Below are positions 15,684 through 24,128 of a DNA stretch of 37,317 nucleotides, piece by piece. Under the pieces are notes generated by a model. That model was not told the origin of the DNA. It saw only the letters and a list, made by a program, of their open reading frames with translations, and did not search any database. Position 1 is the first letter of the stretch, and each line of letters opens with the position of its first letter. The position numbers and the translations under genes are program-made. The DNA comes from Desulfuromonas sp. TF (GTDB lineage: Bacteria; Desulfobacterota; Desulfuromonadia; Desulfuromonadales; ATBO01): contig NZ_KI421412.1 in the NCBI RefSeq assembly GCF_000472285.1, forward strand, positions 286,646 to 323,962, in the 5' to 3' direction.

Positions 15684-17264
15684 ATTTTTCACCTGCTGCC
15701 CGTCCATATAGTCCGCGATAAGCTCCGGCATCCTTTCCACCGCATCCCTGCTTTCCATCTCCATCTCAAAGCAGGTTACGCCGAAATAATCGCAGAGGAT
15801 TTCATAGTCGCCCTCGGGAGTCAGGAGGACGGCCGGAGAGTCAAAATCGGTCCTGTCGATCAGCGGAGCAAAACGCTCATAGCTCTCGAGCAGGGGTTGT
15901 CCCTTATAGCCGTAGTGATTGGTATATTCCTCGTCATAGTAGAATGGAACAAAGAGTATGATAGGGATCCCGGCCAGCGGCCAGTATGACGCGAGAAGAT
16001 CCGTCCGCATTGACTGGAGCAGTCGTTGGAGGCCAAGTCCGGTCAGGGCCATCAGGAACGTGGTGTACGGGAACATGTAAGAGGGCCGAGGTCGCTGCGT
16101 TATCATGAGTCCCACGACCAACAAGGCTGCGCTCAACATCAGGAGCCAGGGGAATGCATTCCCCGTCGACCGGCGTTTTATCAGGACGCTCGCCGCAGCG
16201 AACAGACAGAGCCCGAGGACCGCCAGGAATGGAGCCCAGACCAGCGGCGACTGCCTGGCACGGATATAATCGGGATTGGGCCCTCCGGCGTAGTGGCTGA
16301 AGAGGGCCAGCTGCGTCCCGCTCGGGATGAGCTTGATGTTCCACCAGAAGTGTCCCAGCATGGCCCGGGGATTCAGGCGCATCGCCTGCGAAAACGTCAT
16401 CTCGGGTTGCCCGAAATCACGTTCCATCAGGCTTTGGTACTCGGTCCAGTAATTCCCCTGCCAGGGGTCCCCCTGCTGCCTCCTGTTGAACGCATAGACC
16501 TGGCCGACGTTGAGGGTCTGTTTGAATTCGAGGTGCTTTACTATTTCGTCGTACCTGTATATTGATTTCGTATAGATGAAGCCGAGGACAAGGAAGACCA
16601 GCAGCAGGGGCGCTCCATACGCGACGAGCAATGTCCCGGGGGAGTGGCGGCTCTGTTTCTTCAGGTAGGCATAAAATTCATAGGAAGCAAACAGCAACAG
16701 CCAAAGCACGAAAAGCGCTCCGTATTCGAGCCGTACCAGGGCCGCGGACAGCAGCAGCCCTGCCAGTACGATCCCGCGCCCGTAAATACTATCGATCCTT
16801 GCCGCGATGAGAAAGATGGCCAGGGGAAAGAGGGCGGAAAACAGGTGCACGCTGTAAATCGTGTCGAAATTGATCGACAGGACGGCCCACCAGGCAGCAA
16901 CAAGCCAGGCGATGTGATTAGCCAGCAAACGTCTCATCAACGCCAGGGTCAACAGAGAGGCGCTGGTGGCTATCGCGATCTGCGCGAAAATCAGGACCCG
17001 GAAGGGGTCCTCGATGACACGGTGCAGGGCGGCCAAGAAGAGGGTGTAAGCCGGTGACAGGATAATATTGCTTTGCCCCTCGTCCAGCCAGCGAAAGGCG
17101 TTCATATAATAAGAAGGAATATCGCCGGGGACAAGATCACGGTATTCCCATATCCAGAGCATGACCTTGACCTGCAGCAAGGCGATGCTCAGATAGGCAA
17201 ACCAGGCACTTTCGGCAAGGGATTTCAGTCTCCCGGCCAACCCTTTTCGAGTTGAATCTTTCAT
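15255..17264 (-). CDS. GT-C fold membrane glycosyltransferase carrying the OST-type C-terminal module
   Basis: A 669-aa protein. The first ~440 residues are polytopic, with a first extracytoplasmic loop containing VPGDIPSYY and SPAYTLFLAALHRV, as in GT-C enzymes of the ArnT/PMT-like group that use polyprenyl-phosphate sugars. It lacks the OST signatures: no VDTD, no TIxE and no WWDYG-like motif. Residues 528-669 are nevertheless about two-thirds identical by hand count to the C-terminus of the OST at 11065. The protein is thus a mosaic: a non-OST catalytic body with an OST tail. It probably adds a sugar on the periplasmic side, fed by the DPM-like enzymes. GCAGGTTT precedes the ATG. Confidence 0.88.
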   Translation of the reverse strand: MKDSTRKGLAGRLKSLAESAWFAYLSIALLQVKVMLWIWEYRDLVPGDIPSYYMNAFRWLDEGQSNIILSPAYTLFLAALHRVIEDPFRVLIFAQIAIATSASLLTLALMRRLLANHIAWLVAAWWAVLSINFDTIYSVHLFSALFPLAIFLIAARIDSIYGRGIVLAGLLLSAALVRLEYGALFVLWLLLFASYEFYAYLKKQSRHSPGTLLVAYGAPLLLVFLVLGFIYTKSIYRYDEIVKHLEFKQTLNVGQVYAFNRRQQGDPWQGNYWTEYQSLMERDFGQPEMTFSQAMRLNPRAMLGHFWWNIKLIPSGTQLALFSHYAGGPNPDYIRARQSPLVWAPFLAVLGLCLFAAASVLIKRRSTGNAFPWLLMLSAALLVVGLMITQRPRPSYMFPYTTFLMALTGLGLQRLLQSMRTDLLASYWPLAGIPIILFVPFYYDEEYTNHYGYKGQPLLESYERFAPLIDRTDFDSPAVLLTPEGDYEILCDYFGVTCFEMEMESRDAVERMPELIADYMDGQQVKNVYVLYLDEMISTFTPTTGQETGDSMGYVELNCFSRLNDVITCSDGTIDLNRGVMNDGSVDIPLRAALFVNDGYVVARKDFAVEHGYYLQIVMKQNKVNMILVADEPLFRSNFNQQYLLGNYDRHTFSETYNESPVVRILQVK

Positions 17265-17391
17265 AAACCTGCTTCTTGCAGTTGAATTAAAACGGACTTA
17301 TAGCGTTAAAAATGGCGTACGATGCGGTCAAGGAAGATGCATCTGATGCGGCTTTGCATGCGCAAACCACTCTTGTCCCCCTCTCATCACC

Positions 17392-18396
17392 TTATCCCGG
17401 GCGCTTCTCGACGCGAGGAGCGAGCAGGTAGAAAGGGAGGCCGCCGACAAGTCTGGCCAGGGCGGAGAGCGATTGGAACAACAAGCCGATCAGCGCGCCA
17501 TTCTCCATGGCCAGCAGTTGCGTGATGACCAGGTCGAAACCCACCGTCCCGCCGCCAAAGCCGCCGGCAACACCGAAGACGTTGCTGAAGATCGCCAGCG
17601 GGAAGACAACGAACCCTTTCATCGCCTCGACTTTCCCGCCGACCACCCGGATCAGGCAGAGCAGCGAAGCACACCAGAAGACATGGTTGAGGACGGACAA
17701 TGCCAGGGCTGCAAAGAGGTGGCGCGGATGTTCGCGCAGAACGGTGAAGCACGCGACGAGCTGGGTGGCGCGTTGCCCCCATGCGTGTTTCGACAAAGAG
17801 CGATCGACGACCCTGTAGAGGCTCCTCGCCCCCGCCACGCGCAGGAAGAGCAGGGCGCCGAGGCTGGCCAGCCCGGCCACTCCCACCACCATGTTGCGGG
17901 CAGGCAGATCGCGCAGCAGATCCCATCCCATCCCACTGACGATGCAGACCAGCAGGAACAGACCGATCAGCCCGAGGACACGATCAAAGGCAACGGCCAT
18001 CACGGCCTGCGTCCTGCGCCCCACCCCGACATGCCTGGCGACATAGCCGGCCTTGACCAGGTCTCCCCCGCTTGAGCTCGGCATGACGAGATCGAAAAAA
18101 GATCCGATCATGGTCCAGCGGACCGCCTGCATCGAGGAGATGGCTATTTCCTGGCTCTCGAGTATCACCCTGAAGCGAAGCGAGACCACCATGAAGGTCG
18201 GCATCATCAGCAGGAATGCCGCGACAAGCCATGGCCAGGTGTGGACCAGCTCGGCCAGGACCGACGCATCCACCCGGTTGAAATAGATCAGCAGCGCGAC
18301 AACCGCCACAGCGATCCAGACCTTGACCCATGTCGGGGACAAGGAACGCTGTAACGCAACCCCCCTGCTGCTTTTCCTTTCAAACAAATCTTCCAT
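17392..18396 (-). CDS. Flippase-like membrane protein (LPG synthase TM / UPF0104 family)
   Basis: A 334-aa protein with about eight membrane segments. FFDLVMPSSSGGDLVKAGYV is the family hallmark, shared with the membrane part of MprF and with AglD-type proteins, and AFDRVLGLIGLFLL follows. Members are linked to lipid or lipid-linked sugar translocation and are common in GT2/DUF2304 gene sets like this one. The ATG at 18396 has GAG nine bases upstream; a TTG at 18405 is possible. It lies 37 bp after the DUF2304 gene. No catalytic residues of LPG synthesis (the soluble MprF domain) are present, so transport is more likely than synthesis. Confidence 0.88.
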   Translation of the reverse strand: MEDLFERKSSRGVALQRSLSPTWVKVWIAVAVVALLIYFNRVDASVLAELVHTWPWLVAAFLLMMPTFMVVSLRFRVILESQEIAISSMQAVRWTMIGSFFDLVMPSSSGGDLVKAGYVARHVGVGRRTQAVMAVAFDRVLGLIGLFLLVCIVSGMGWDLLRDLPARNMVVGVAGLASLGALLFLRVAGARSLYRVVDRSLSKHAWGQRATQLVACFTVLREHPRHLFAALALSVLNHVFWCASLLCLIRVVGGKVEAMKGFVVFPLAIFSNVFGVAGGFGGGTVGFDLVITQLLAMENGALIGLLFQSLSALARLVGGLPFYLLAPRVEKRPG

Positions 18397-18433
18397 ACCA
18401 ACCAACTCAAACCGGCATCAGGCGAACTGATAT

Positions 18434-18868
18434 TCAGCGGTTCTCCATGTCATCCCGAAAAGTGTTTAACGCTTCATCTCCGGTGCCCGCATCGCAACCC
18501 GCTCCCGGTCCCCCCAGGGCATTCAGTGTCAGGTTTTCAATCTCCATTTTCATGAGCGCATTATCCTGGCTGAGATTCTTCACCTGATCCGTCAACCGGG
18601 AGATCTTCATACAGAACTGAACAGAAAGAAGCATAAGAAAAATGATCGAGCACAGGAACAGGGTCGTGGTCGGCAGCCCGGCACCGATGAGGTTGGTAAG
18701 TGAGACCAACCATTCGTAGCGAAACACCAGAACGAACATGATCACGCTGGTGAACAGCCAAAGGACCGAATACTCCTCGCGTAACCGCCGTTTTCTCACC
18801 ATATCGACAATGACGACAAACACTGCAAGGGAAACAAACAAAGCAAAAATCTGTTGTTGTACGGGCAT
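18434..18868 (-). CDS. DUF2304 small membrane protein
   Basis: A 144-aa protein with three hydrophobic segments, the motif RKRRLREEYSVLWL after the first (a DUF2304 hallmark) and a charged, probably coiled, cytoplasmic tail. DUF2304 genes very often sit next to DPM1-like GT2 genes, as here (12 bp downstream of one). They are thought to anchor or assist the glycosyltransferase; that is family knowledge, not shown here. The ATG at 18868 has GGAG six bases upstream. A TTG at 18880 directly after the glycosyltransferase stop is less likely. Confidence 0.87.
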   Translation of the reverse strand: MPVQQQIFALFVSLAVFVVIVDMVRKRRLREEYSVLWLFTSVIMFVLVFRYEWLVSLTNLIGAGLPTTTLFLCSIIFLMLLSVQFCMKISRLTDQVKNLSQDNALMKMEIENLTLNALGGPGAGCDAGTGDEALNTFRDDMENR

Positions 18869-18880
18869 GATCGTCTCCAA

Positions 18881-19591
18881 TCAGTTCGCAGTCTCTTTTT
18901 CCCTCAGCAAGGTCACAAAAATCGAGAGCAACATCTTGAAGATATAGTAGAGCGGCTTCCAACCGGCATGCATCGATTTTCCCGAGACGTTGGCGCTCAT
19001 CCCGACAGGGACCTCCATGATGCGGAAATTTGCCCGGTGCAGGGTCAGAAGCATATCGGCATCGGGATAATCACAGGGAAACACCTCGGTGGTGAAAAAA
19101 CGGATGACCTTGCTGTTGAATGCCTGATATCCGGAGGTCGAGTCAGTAATTCGTTTGTTGATGAGCACCGAGATGAGCCAACGGAAAAACACCATGCCGA
19201 GTCGCCGCGCCGGAGAGGGCTCATAACTCTTCGCGCCGAGGAAGCGCGAGCCGAGGGCGAAATCCGTGTCTCCGGCTACCACCGGGGCAAGGAGGCGCAG
19301 AATATAGGCCGGATCATGCTGACCGTCCCCGTCCATCTGCACAGCGAAATCGTACCCCTTGGACAGGGCATATTTATAGCCGGTCTGGATCGCGACACCG
19401 TAACCGAGGTTGAATGGGTGTGAAACAACCATCGCGCCGGCGTCACGGGCCGCCGCCGCCGTTTCGTCTCCGGAACCGTCGTTGACGACCAGAACATCGC
19501 AGTCCATCGCCAACTCCAGGACCCGGCGCACTACCTCGCCGATTCGGGTGCTTTCGTTGAAAGCCGGTATGATTATGAGGATCTTGTGCAT
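18881..19591 (-). CDS. DPM1-like family 2 glycosyltransferase
   Basis: A 236-aa polyprenyl-phosphate sugar synthase-like GT2. IIIPAFNESTRIG, VVNDGSGDE, VQMDGDGQHDP and SGYQAFN are classical DPM1/GT2 motifs. The C-terminus has one amphipathic or hydrophobic segment (YIFKMLLSIFVTLL), and the partner DUF2304 protein may supply further membrane contacts. The ATG at 19591 has GGAAAG upstream. An upstream ATG at 19630 would add 13 residues ahead of the conserved start and is unlikely. The product, polyprenyl-P-hexose, would feed GT-C enzymes such as the one at 15255. Confidence 0.9.
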   Translation of the reverse strand: MHKILIIIPAFNESTRIGEVVRRVLELAMDCDVLVVNDGSGDETAAAARDAGAMVVSHPFNLGYGVAIQTGYKYALSKGYDFAVQMDGDGQHDPAYILRLLAPVVAGDTDFALGSRFLGAKSYEPSPARRLGMVFFRWLISVLINKRITDSTSGYQAFNSKVIRFFTTEVFPCDYPDADMLLTLHRANFRIMEVPVGMSANVSGKSMHAGWKPLYYIFKMLLSIFVTLLREKETAN

Positions 19592-19667
19592 CGGATTCTT
19601 TCCAGTAGAACAGGTGCGGGCCGGGATCATGATGGAGATTTGCTTAATCGCGATCCGCCTCCCCTTT

Positions 19668-20468
19668 TCATCTTGGCTTCATCAACCGGTAGAGCAGCCG
19701 CGTGCGCAAGCTGAATAGTCTATGCATAAACAGGACCAGTTTGCCCCTGAAACCCAAATCAGCCGCGTGGGCGCGGGCCGTCGCCAGAGCGCCGGCAAGT
19801 TGTGCCGCGCTCAATCGGCTGCCCTTCGCATCACGGTGGACCCGGAAATCTGCCAATTCTTCATGCAGCACGAGCGGGTCGGCCACCCGCGCGAAACGCA
19901 GCCACAGATCATAATCCATATCGAGATGTTTTTCCATATCCAGCCCGCCGGCCTCCTCCCACATGGCCCGATTCCAGAATACCGACATCTGCGGAATAAA
20001 GTTCTCGGTCAGGAGTTTCTGCCGGGAGAAGGTGCGGCCGCGCCAGTTCTTGTAGCGGACGATGAAGCTGGCATGGGGCTCTCCGCGCTCGTCGATCATC
20101 CCGGCGCGTCCGTAGAGCCATCGGGGCCGGGGTGAATCGAGCCAGGGCAGGACTCTCTCCAGGGTTCCCGGCCTCAACCGATCGTCGGAATTAAGCCAGC
20201 TGAGGATCCGGCCACGGGCCTTCCCGAACCCCCGGTTGATGGCGTCGGATTGCCCCTTGTCGGGTTCAAAGTGCAGGACCAGCCGCTCTCCGTATTCCTC
20301 CTTCAAAGCCATGAGCAATGGCCTTGAACCGTCGGTGGAACCGGGATCCATGACCAGCAGTTCAACCTCTGCGAATTCCTGGTCGAGCACCGAACGCACG
20401 GCTTCTTCAAGGAAGGGGGCCTGCTGGAAGCTGGGGAGGACGACGGAAACCAGGGGCGGTTTGCTCAT
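19668..20468 (-). CDS. Family 2 glycosyltransferase
   Basis: A 266-aa GT2 enzyme related to the one immediately upstream and to the one at 3415. SVVLPSFQQAPFLEEAV, MDPGSTDGS and SWLNSDDRL mark the GT-A core, and HLDMDYDLWLRFA carries the probable catalytic acid/base. No membrane span is evident. The start ATG overlaps the TGA of the preceding glycosyltransferase (ATGA). The open frame extends further upstream to 20810, but that part overlaps the other gene in another frame and has no family similarity. Donor sugar unknown. Confidence 0.88.
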   Translation of the reverse strand: MSKPPLVSVVLPSFQQAPFLEEAVRSVLDQEFAEVELLVMDPGSTDGSRPLLMALKEEYGERLVLHFEPDKGQSDAINRGFGKARGRILSWLNSDDRLRPGTLERVLPWLDSPRPRWLYGRAGMIDERGEPHASFIVRYKNWRGRTFSRQKLLTENFIPQMSVFWNRAMWEEAGGLDMEKHLDMDYDLWLRFARVADPLVLHEELADFRVHRDAKGSRLSAAQLAGALATARAHAADLGFRGKLVLFMHRLFSLRTRLLYRLMKPR

Positions 20469-21655
20469 GGCGATACCAGGCGATGGTCTTCCAGGAGACA
20501 TCCCGCCCTTCGCGACCCTAAGCGCGGATCGAGGGGGATCACCTCGACGGTCTTCGCGCAGGCCAGCTCTGCCCGCACCGGAATGCTTCCCGCGGGAACG
20601 GGAAGCTTGATGCTGAAGGATTCTCCTCTGCCAAGGGTCTCCGTCGAGGCAGACCGGCCGGCGACCCGCAGCCGCACCTGCTGGCCATCGAGGTCGAGAT
20701 TCCTGCCGCGTATCTCGAGGAAGCCGGCCCGTCCGTCGGACGGCAGCCATAATTTGCCGCGTTTTCCGACCAGCCCGTCCTGCCAGACGCCCTGCACGTT
20801 CTGCAGCCATCTCCGCAGAGCGCGCTCGGTTCGCTCAATCAGCGGAGACGCCACCCTGCCGAGTCCGCCGGGGACGCTGGACGTCATGACCTCGGGCGTG
20901 ATCAGCTCCGCGTTGTTGCAGAGCTTTCGTACGACGGTGATGATGCTGTGGGAGATCGCCGCCGGCGACAGGCCCTTCACGCCATGCCGGTGGAGAATCC
21001 GGTAGATCTCCCGCATCCGAAGAAAACCGCCGGTCGCCGTCTTGGTGTCGCCGTAGATGCGGCCTGCCGCCTGGACATGGTCGATATAGCTGAAGGGAAA
21101 GCGTTTTCCCATGCGAATCCACAGCTCCCAGTCAAGCCCCCAGTTCAGCCCTTCGTCGAGCAGACCGCATGCGAACAGGGCTTCGCGGCGGAAAAAGACC
21201 GTCGGCTGCAGAATGTAATCGGAGTGGTTCGCCAGCCGCCAGAGGTCGAACGGCACCGTCTCGGGGAAGCGCCACATCACCTCCCCCGCTTCCGTCACCA
21301 GGTTGCCCTCTCCGTAGACCAGGGCGCTCTCGGGGTGTTTCGACAGGGCCTCGACAGCGCGGGCCACGGCGCCGGGGTAATAGAAGTCATCGGAATTCAG
21401 CCAGGCGACGATCTCGCCGCGGCTCCTGCGGAAGCCTTCGTTGATCGCGTCGCACTGCCCGCCGTCGGGAGCGCTGCGGAACCAGATCCTGTCGCCGTAG
21501 CTCTCCAGGATTTCCCTGGAGCCGTCGGTGCTCCCGCCGTCCAGGACCAGGATCTCCATCGGTTCGTAATTCTGAGCCAGGATGCTGTCTATGGCGACTC
21601 GCAGGAAACGGGCCTGCTGGTAGGACGGGACGATGATGCTGACCAGTGGGTTCAT
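20465..21655 (-). CDS. Family 2 glycosyltransferase with extra C-terminal domain
   Basis: A 396-aa protein. Residues 1-270 are a GT2 catalytic domain: SIIVPSYQQARFL, VLDGGSTDGS, AWLNSDDFYYPG and LNWGLDWELWIRMG. Residues ~300-396 form an additional domain with alternating hydrophobic residues (LEIRGRNLDLDGQQVRLRV and similar), probably a beta-sandwich, which may bind carbohydrate or position the acceptor; I cannot name it. GGGGAG lies nine bases upstream of the ATG. The gene is 16 bp downstream of cysNC and 4 bp overlaps the next GT2, so sulfate activation and glycan assembly are probably co-transcribed. Confidence 0.88.
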   Translation of the reverse strand: MNPLVSIIVPSYQQARFLRVAIDSILAQNYEPMEILVLDGGSTDGSREILESYGDRIWFRSAPDGGQCDAINEGFRRSRGEIVAWLNSDDFYYPGAVARAVEALSKHPESALVYGEGNLVTEAGEVMWRFPETVPFDLWRLANHSDYILQPTVFFRREALFACGLLDEGLNWGLDWELWIRMGKRFPFSYIDHVQAAGRIYGDTKTATGGFLRMREIYRILHRHGVKGLSPAAISHSIITVVRKLCNNAELITPEVMTSSVPGGLGRVASPLIERTERALRRWLQNVQGVWQDGLVGKRGKLWLPSDGRAGFLEIRGRNLDLDGQQVRLRVAGRSASTETLGRGESFSIKLPVPAGSIPVRAELACAKTVEVIPLDPRLGSRRAGCLLEDHRLVSP

Positions 21656-21671
21656 CAGAAACTTCTCCCCC

Positions 21672-23666
21672 CTAGAGCGACCCGTCCGGCGTCTCTCCCC
21701 TGTACTCCTCCCCCAGCAGCTCCTTCACGATCTGCTCCGCCAGATCCTCTGCGGGGAGGCGGTCCGCGGCGACGACGATCTCGGGGCTTTCGGGGATCTC
21801 GTAGGCCGAGTCGATGCCGGTGAAGTTCTTCAGTTCCCCCGCCCTCGCCTTCTTGTACAGCCCCTTGGGGTCGCGCCGCTCGCAGATCTCCAGGGGGGTG
21901 TCGACGTAGACCTCGTAGAACTCCCCTTCATCGAGGAGGTCCCGGGCCAGCAGACGCTCGCTCCGGAAGGGGGAGATGAAGGAGACCAGGACGATGAGGC
22001 CCGCATCGGCGAAGAGCTTCGCCACCTCGGCCACCCGGCGGATGTTCTCCACCCGGTCGACATCGGTGAAGCCGAGGTCGCGGTTGAGGCCGTGGCGGAC
22101 GTTGTCGCCGTCCAGGGTGTAGGTGTGCTTCCCCAGGGAGTGAAGCTTCTTCTCCACCAGGTTGGCGATGGTCGACTTGCCGGCACCGGAGAGGCCCGTG
22201 AACCAGAGCACCGCCGACTTCTGCCCCTTATGCGCCGCCCGGCTCCCCTTGTGGATGTCGAGGGCCTGCCAGTGGATGTTGGAGGCGCGGCGCAGGGCGA
22301 AGTCGATCATCCCGGCACCGACGGTGGCGTTGGTAAAGCGGTCGATGAGGATGAAGGCGCCGGTGGCCCGATTCTCCCGGTAGGGGTCGAAGGAGACGGC
22401 CTTTCCGAGGCTGAGATTGCAGATCCCCACCTCGTTGAGCGAGAGGGTCTTCCCCGGCTCGTTCTGCAGGGTGTTGACGTTGACCTTCTGCTTCAGCGCG
22501 GTGATCTGTGCCTGGACGACGGCGCTTCCGATCTTGAGGAGGTAGCCGCGGCCGGGGAGGAGCGGCTCCTCGTGCATCCAGACCACCTTCGCCTCGAACT
22601 GGTCGGCGTGGGTGGGGCGGTTTTCCGGGTCGGCGAGGACGTCGCCGCGGCTGACGTCGATCTCGTCGGCAAGAGTCAGGGTGACTGCCTGACCGGCGAC
22701 CGCCTCCTCCAGGTCCCCGTCCATGGTGACGATCCGGGCGACGGCACTCTTCTGCCCGGAGGATGGCACCACCACCGGGTCGCCGGGGCGAACGATCCCC
22801 GAGGCGATGGTCCCGGAGAACCCCCGGAAGTCGAGGTCGGGGCGGTTGACCCACTGCACCGGCATGCGGAAGGGCTTCTCCCGCATCTCCTCGGCGACCT
22901 CGACCGTCTCCAGGTACTCCATGAGGGTCGGCCCGTTGTACCAGGGCATGTTTTTTTCAGCTGTAAGCGGTAAGCTGTAAGCTGTAAGATTTTCTTTTGA
23001 CTTACCGCTTACAGCTTCCAGCTTACAGCTTGCATTGATGACGTTGTCGCCGTTGAGGGCGGAGATGGGGATGGCCGTGATCTCGTCGAAGCCGAGGCGG
23101 ACGGCGAAGATCTCGTACTCCCGTCGGATGGCCTCGAACCGCTCGGCGTCGTACCCGACCAGGTCCATCTTGTTCACCGCCACCACCACCTTGCGGATCC
23201 CCACCAGCGAAACGAGGTAGCTGTGCCGGCGGGTCTGGGTGAGGATCCCCTTGCGGGCGTCGACCAGGATCACGGCGACGCTCGCCGTGGAGGCGCCGGT
23301 GACCATGTTGCGAGTGTACTGCTCGTGACCGGGGGTGTCGGCGACGATGAACTTGCGCCGGTCGGTGGAGAAGAAGCGGTAGGCGACATCGATGGTGATT
23401 CCCTGCTCCCGCTCCGCCTGCAGCCCGTCGAGGAGCAGGGCGTAGTCGATCTTTCCCCCCTGGGTGCCGACCCTTTTGCTGTCCGCCTCCAGCGCCGCCA
23501 ACTGGTCCTCGAAGATCATCTTCGAATCCCACAGCAGCCGCCCGATCAGCGTGCTCTTGCCGTCGTCCACGCTGCCGCAGGTGATGAAGCGCAGCATCGA
23601 TTTTTCTTCCTGCTGCTTCAGATAATGGTGGATATCTTCGGCGATTAGATCGGATTGATGGGACAT
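21672..23666 (-). CDS. cysNC: Bifunctional sulfate adenylyltransferase large subunit / APS kinase (CysN-CysC), with in-frame palindromic insert
   Basis: A 664-aa fusion that activates sulfate. The CysN part is a GTPase ([24 protein letters not shown]) that drives ATP sulfurylation with CysD. The CysC part from about residue 480 phosphorylates APS to PAPS (P-loop GLSGAGKST 491-499, LDGDNVR about 518-524). Residues 213-236 are an insertion encoded by a 72-bp inverted repeat, lying between SALNGDNV and MPWYNGPT, where relatives have only a short linker. It keeps frame and adds no stop. GGAG lies nine bases before the ATG. PAPS is the sulfate donor for the sulfotransferase at 27535. The fused kinase suggests sulfation as well as, or instead of, assimilation. 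Confidence 0.95.
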   Translation of the reverse strand: MSHQSDLIAEDIHHYLKQQEEKSMLRFITCGSVDDGKSTLIGRLLWDSKMIFEDQLAALEADSKRVGTQGGKIDYALLLDGLQAEREQGITIDVAYRFFSTDRRKFIVADTPGHEQYTRNMVTGASTASVAVILVDARKGILTQTRRHSYLVSLVGIRKVVVAVNKMDLVGYDAERFEAIRREYEIFAVRLGFDEITAIPISALNGDNVINASCKLEAVSGKSKENLTAYSLPLTAEKNMPWYNGPTLMEYLETVEVAEEMREKPFRMPVQWVNRPDLDFRGFSGTIASGIVRPGDPVVVPSSGQKSAVARIVTMDGDLEEAVAGQAVTLTLADEIDVSRGDVLADPENRPTHADQFEAKVVWMHEEPLLPGRGYLLKIGSAVVQAQITALKQKVNVNTLQNEPGKTLSLNEVGICNLSLGKAVSFDPYRENRATGAFILIDRFTNATVGAGMIDFALRRASNIHWQALDIHKGSRAAHKGQKSAVLWFTGLSGAGKSTIANLVEKKLHSLGKHTYTLDGDNVRHGLNRDLGFTDVDRVENIRRVAEVAKLFADAGLIVLVSFISPFRSERLLARDLLDEGEFYEVYVDTPLEICERRDPKGLYKKARAGELKNFTGIDSAYEIPESPEIVVAADRLPAEDLAEQIVKELLGEEYRGETPDGSL
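22959..23030. repeat. Palindromic heptad element inside cysNC
   Basis: Two 30-bp arms (22959-22988 and 23001-23030) are inverted relative to each other, matching at 27 of 30 positions, around a 12-bp A/T-rich spacer. Each arm is four heptads of the form AGCTGTA (or AGCGGTA/AGCTGGA) plus AG. The element is exactly 72 bp, 24 codons of cysNC. The RNA would form a long hairpin within the message. Confidence 0.92.
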
Positions 23667-23687
23667 TTCGAAAACTCCGTTTTCGTC

Positions 23688-23717
23688 AGCTTTAAGCTTT
23701 AAGCTTTAAGCTTTAAG
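23688..23717. repeat. Heptad array, AGCTTTA x4
   Basis: Four perfect AGCTTTA heptads plus AG, 30 bp, the same length and phase as one arm of the element inside cysNC but with a different unit sequence. It lies in the 104-bp gap between cysNC and the four-helix-bundle gene, just upstream of the cysNC start. Confidence 0.9.
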
Positions 23718-23749
23718 TTAAAAACAAAAAAGTTATAATTCTGGCTCCC

Positions 23750-23762
23750 AGCTTACAGCTTA
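23750..23762. repeat. Short inverted heptad array next to the four-helix gene
   Basis: AGCTTACAGCTTA is the reverse-complement form of the AGCTGTA heptad, about two units, 32 bp after the AGCTTTA array and in inverted orientation to it. It ends 8 bp from the stop codon of the four-helix-bundle gene. Confidence 0.75.
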
Positions 23763-23770
23763 GCATTCGT

Positions 23771-24112
23771 TTAACTTCTTATCTTTTCGATCAACCCGGT
23801 GATCATGGCGCTGATTTCCTTGGTTTCTTTGATCCAGGTCCGGCCGGTTTCCTCAACTATGTAGGCAATCCTCATACCGATGTAGATTTGTGTTCGCAAC
23901 TCGGCGCAGGAGCCGTTAGCGATGTGAAGGAATCGAATTTTGTCCTTGTCGGTTGGCTTGACCATTCCTTCGGCAACATTGCTGGGCACCGACAGAGATG
24001 ACCGTGTAATCTGGTCTTTGAAGCCAAAGTCCTTCAACTCTTTCAGTGTCGTATATACATCAGCGGAGAGTTTACAGCTCCGCTTCCAAACCTCCAGATT
24101 CTCAAAGTTCAT
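23771..24112 (-). CDS. Four-helix-bundle protein (S23 / 23S rRNA intervening-sequence protein family)
   Basis: A 113-aa protein with the family marks FENLEVWKRS at the N-terminus, LKELKDFGFKDQITRSSLSVPSNVAEG in the middle and RFLHIANGSCAELRTQ, all predicted helical. The family was first seen in insertions within 23S rRNA genes and is also scattered in genomes; it is related in fold to Avd of diversity-generating retroelements. Its molecular role is not settled. Here it lies between cysD and cysNC, which are normally adjacent, and is bracketed by heptad arrays on both sides. Its composition is visibly less G+C rich than its neighbours. This suggests a small inserted element, not a sulfate-activation gene. 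Confidence 0.9.
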   Translation of the reverse strand: MNFENLEVWKRSCKLSADVYTTLKELKDFGFKDQITRSSLSVPSNVAEGMVKPTDKDKIRFLHIANGSCAELRTQIYIGMRIAYIVEETGRTWIKETKEISAMITGLIEKIRS

Positions 24113-24128
24113 CTCCCCTCCTGTTTTC

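Noticed and set aside
17265-17391. Sigma-70 promoter (TTGACC at 17326-17331 and TATAAG at 17297-17302, minus strand)
   Set aside because: The spacing is 23 bp, too long for a normal promoter, and no better pair was found.
21633-22973. 446-codon open frame on the plus strand
   Set aside because: It is a mirror of cysNC, which has unmistakable GTPase and APS kinase motifs.
23771-24112. 23S rRNA intervening sequence
   Set aside because: The four-helix-bundle family is known from rRNA insertions, but the flanks here are cysD and cysNC, with no rRNA sequence.
23771-24112. Diversity-generating retroelement with Avd
   Set aside because: Avd shares the fold, but there is no reverse transcriptase, template repeat or variable target gene in the window.
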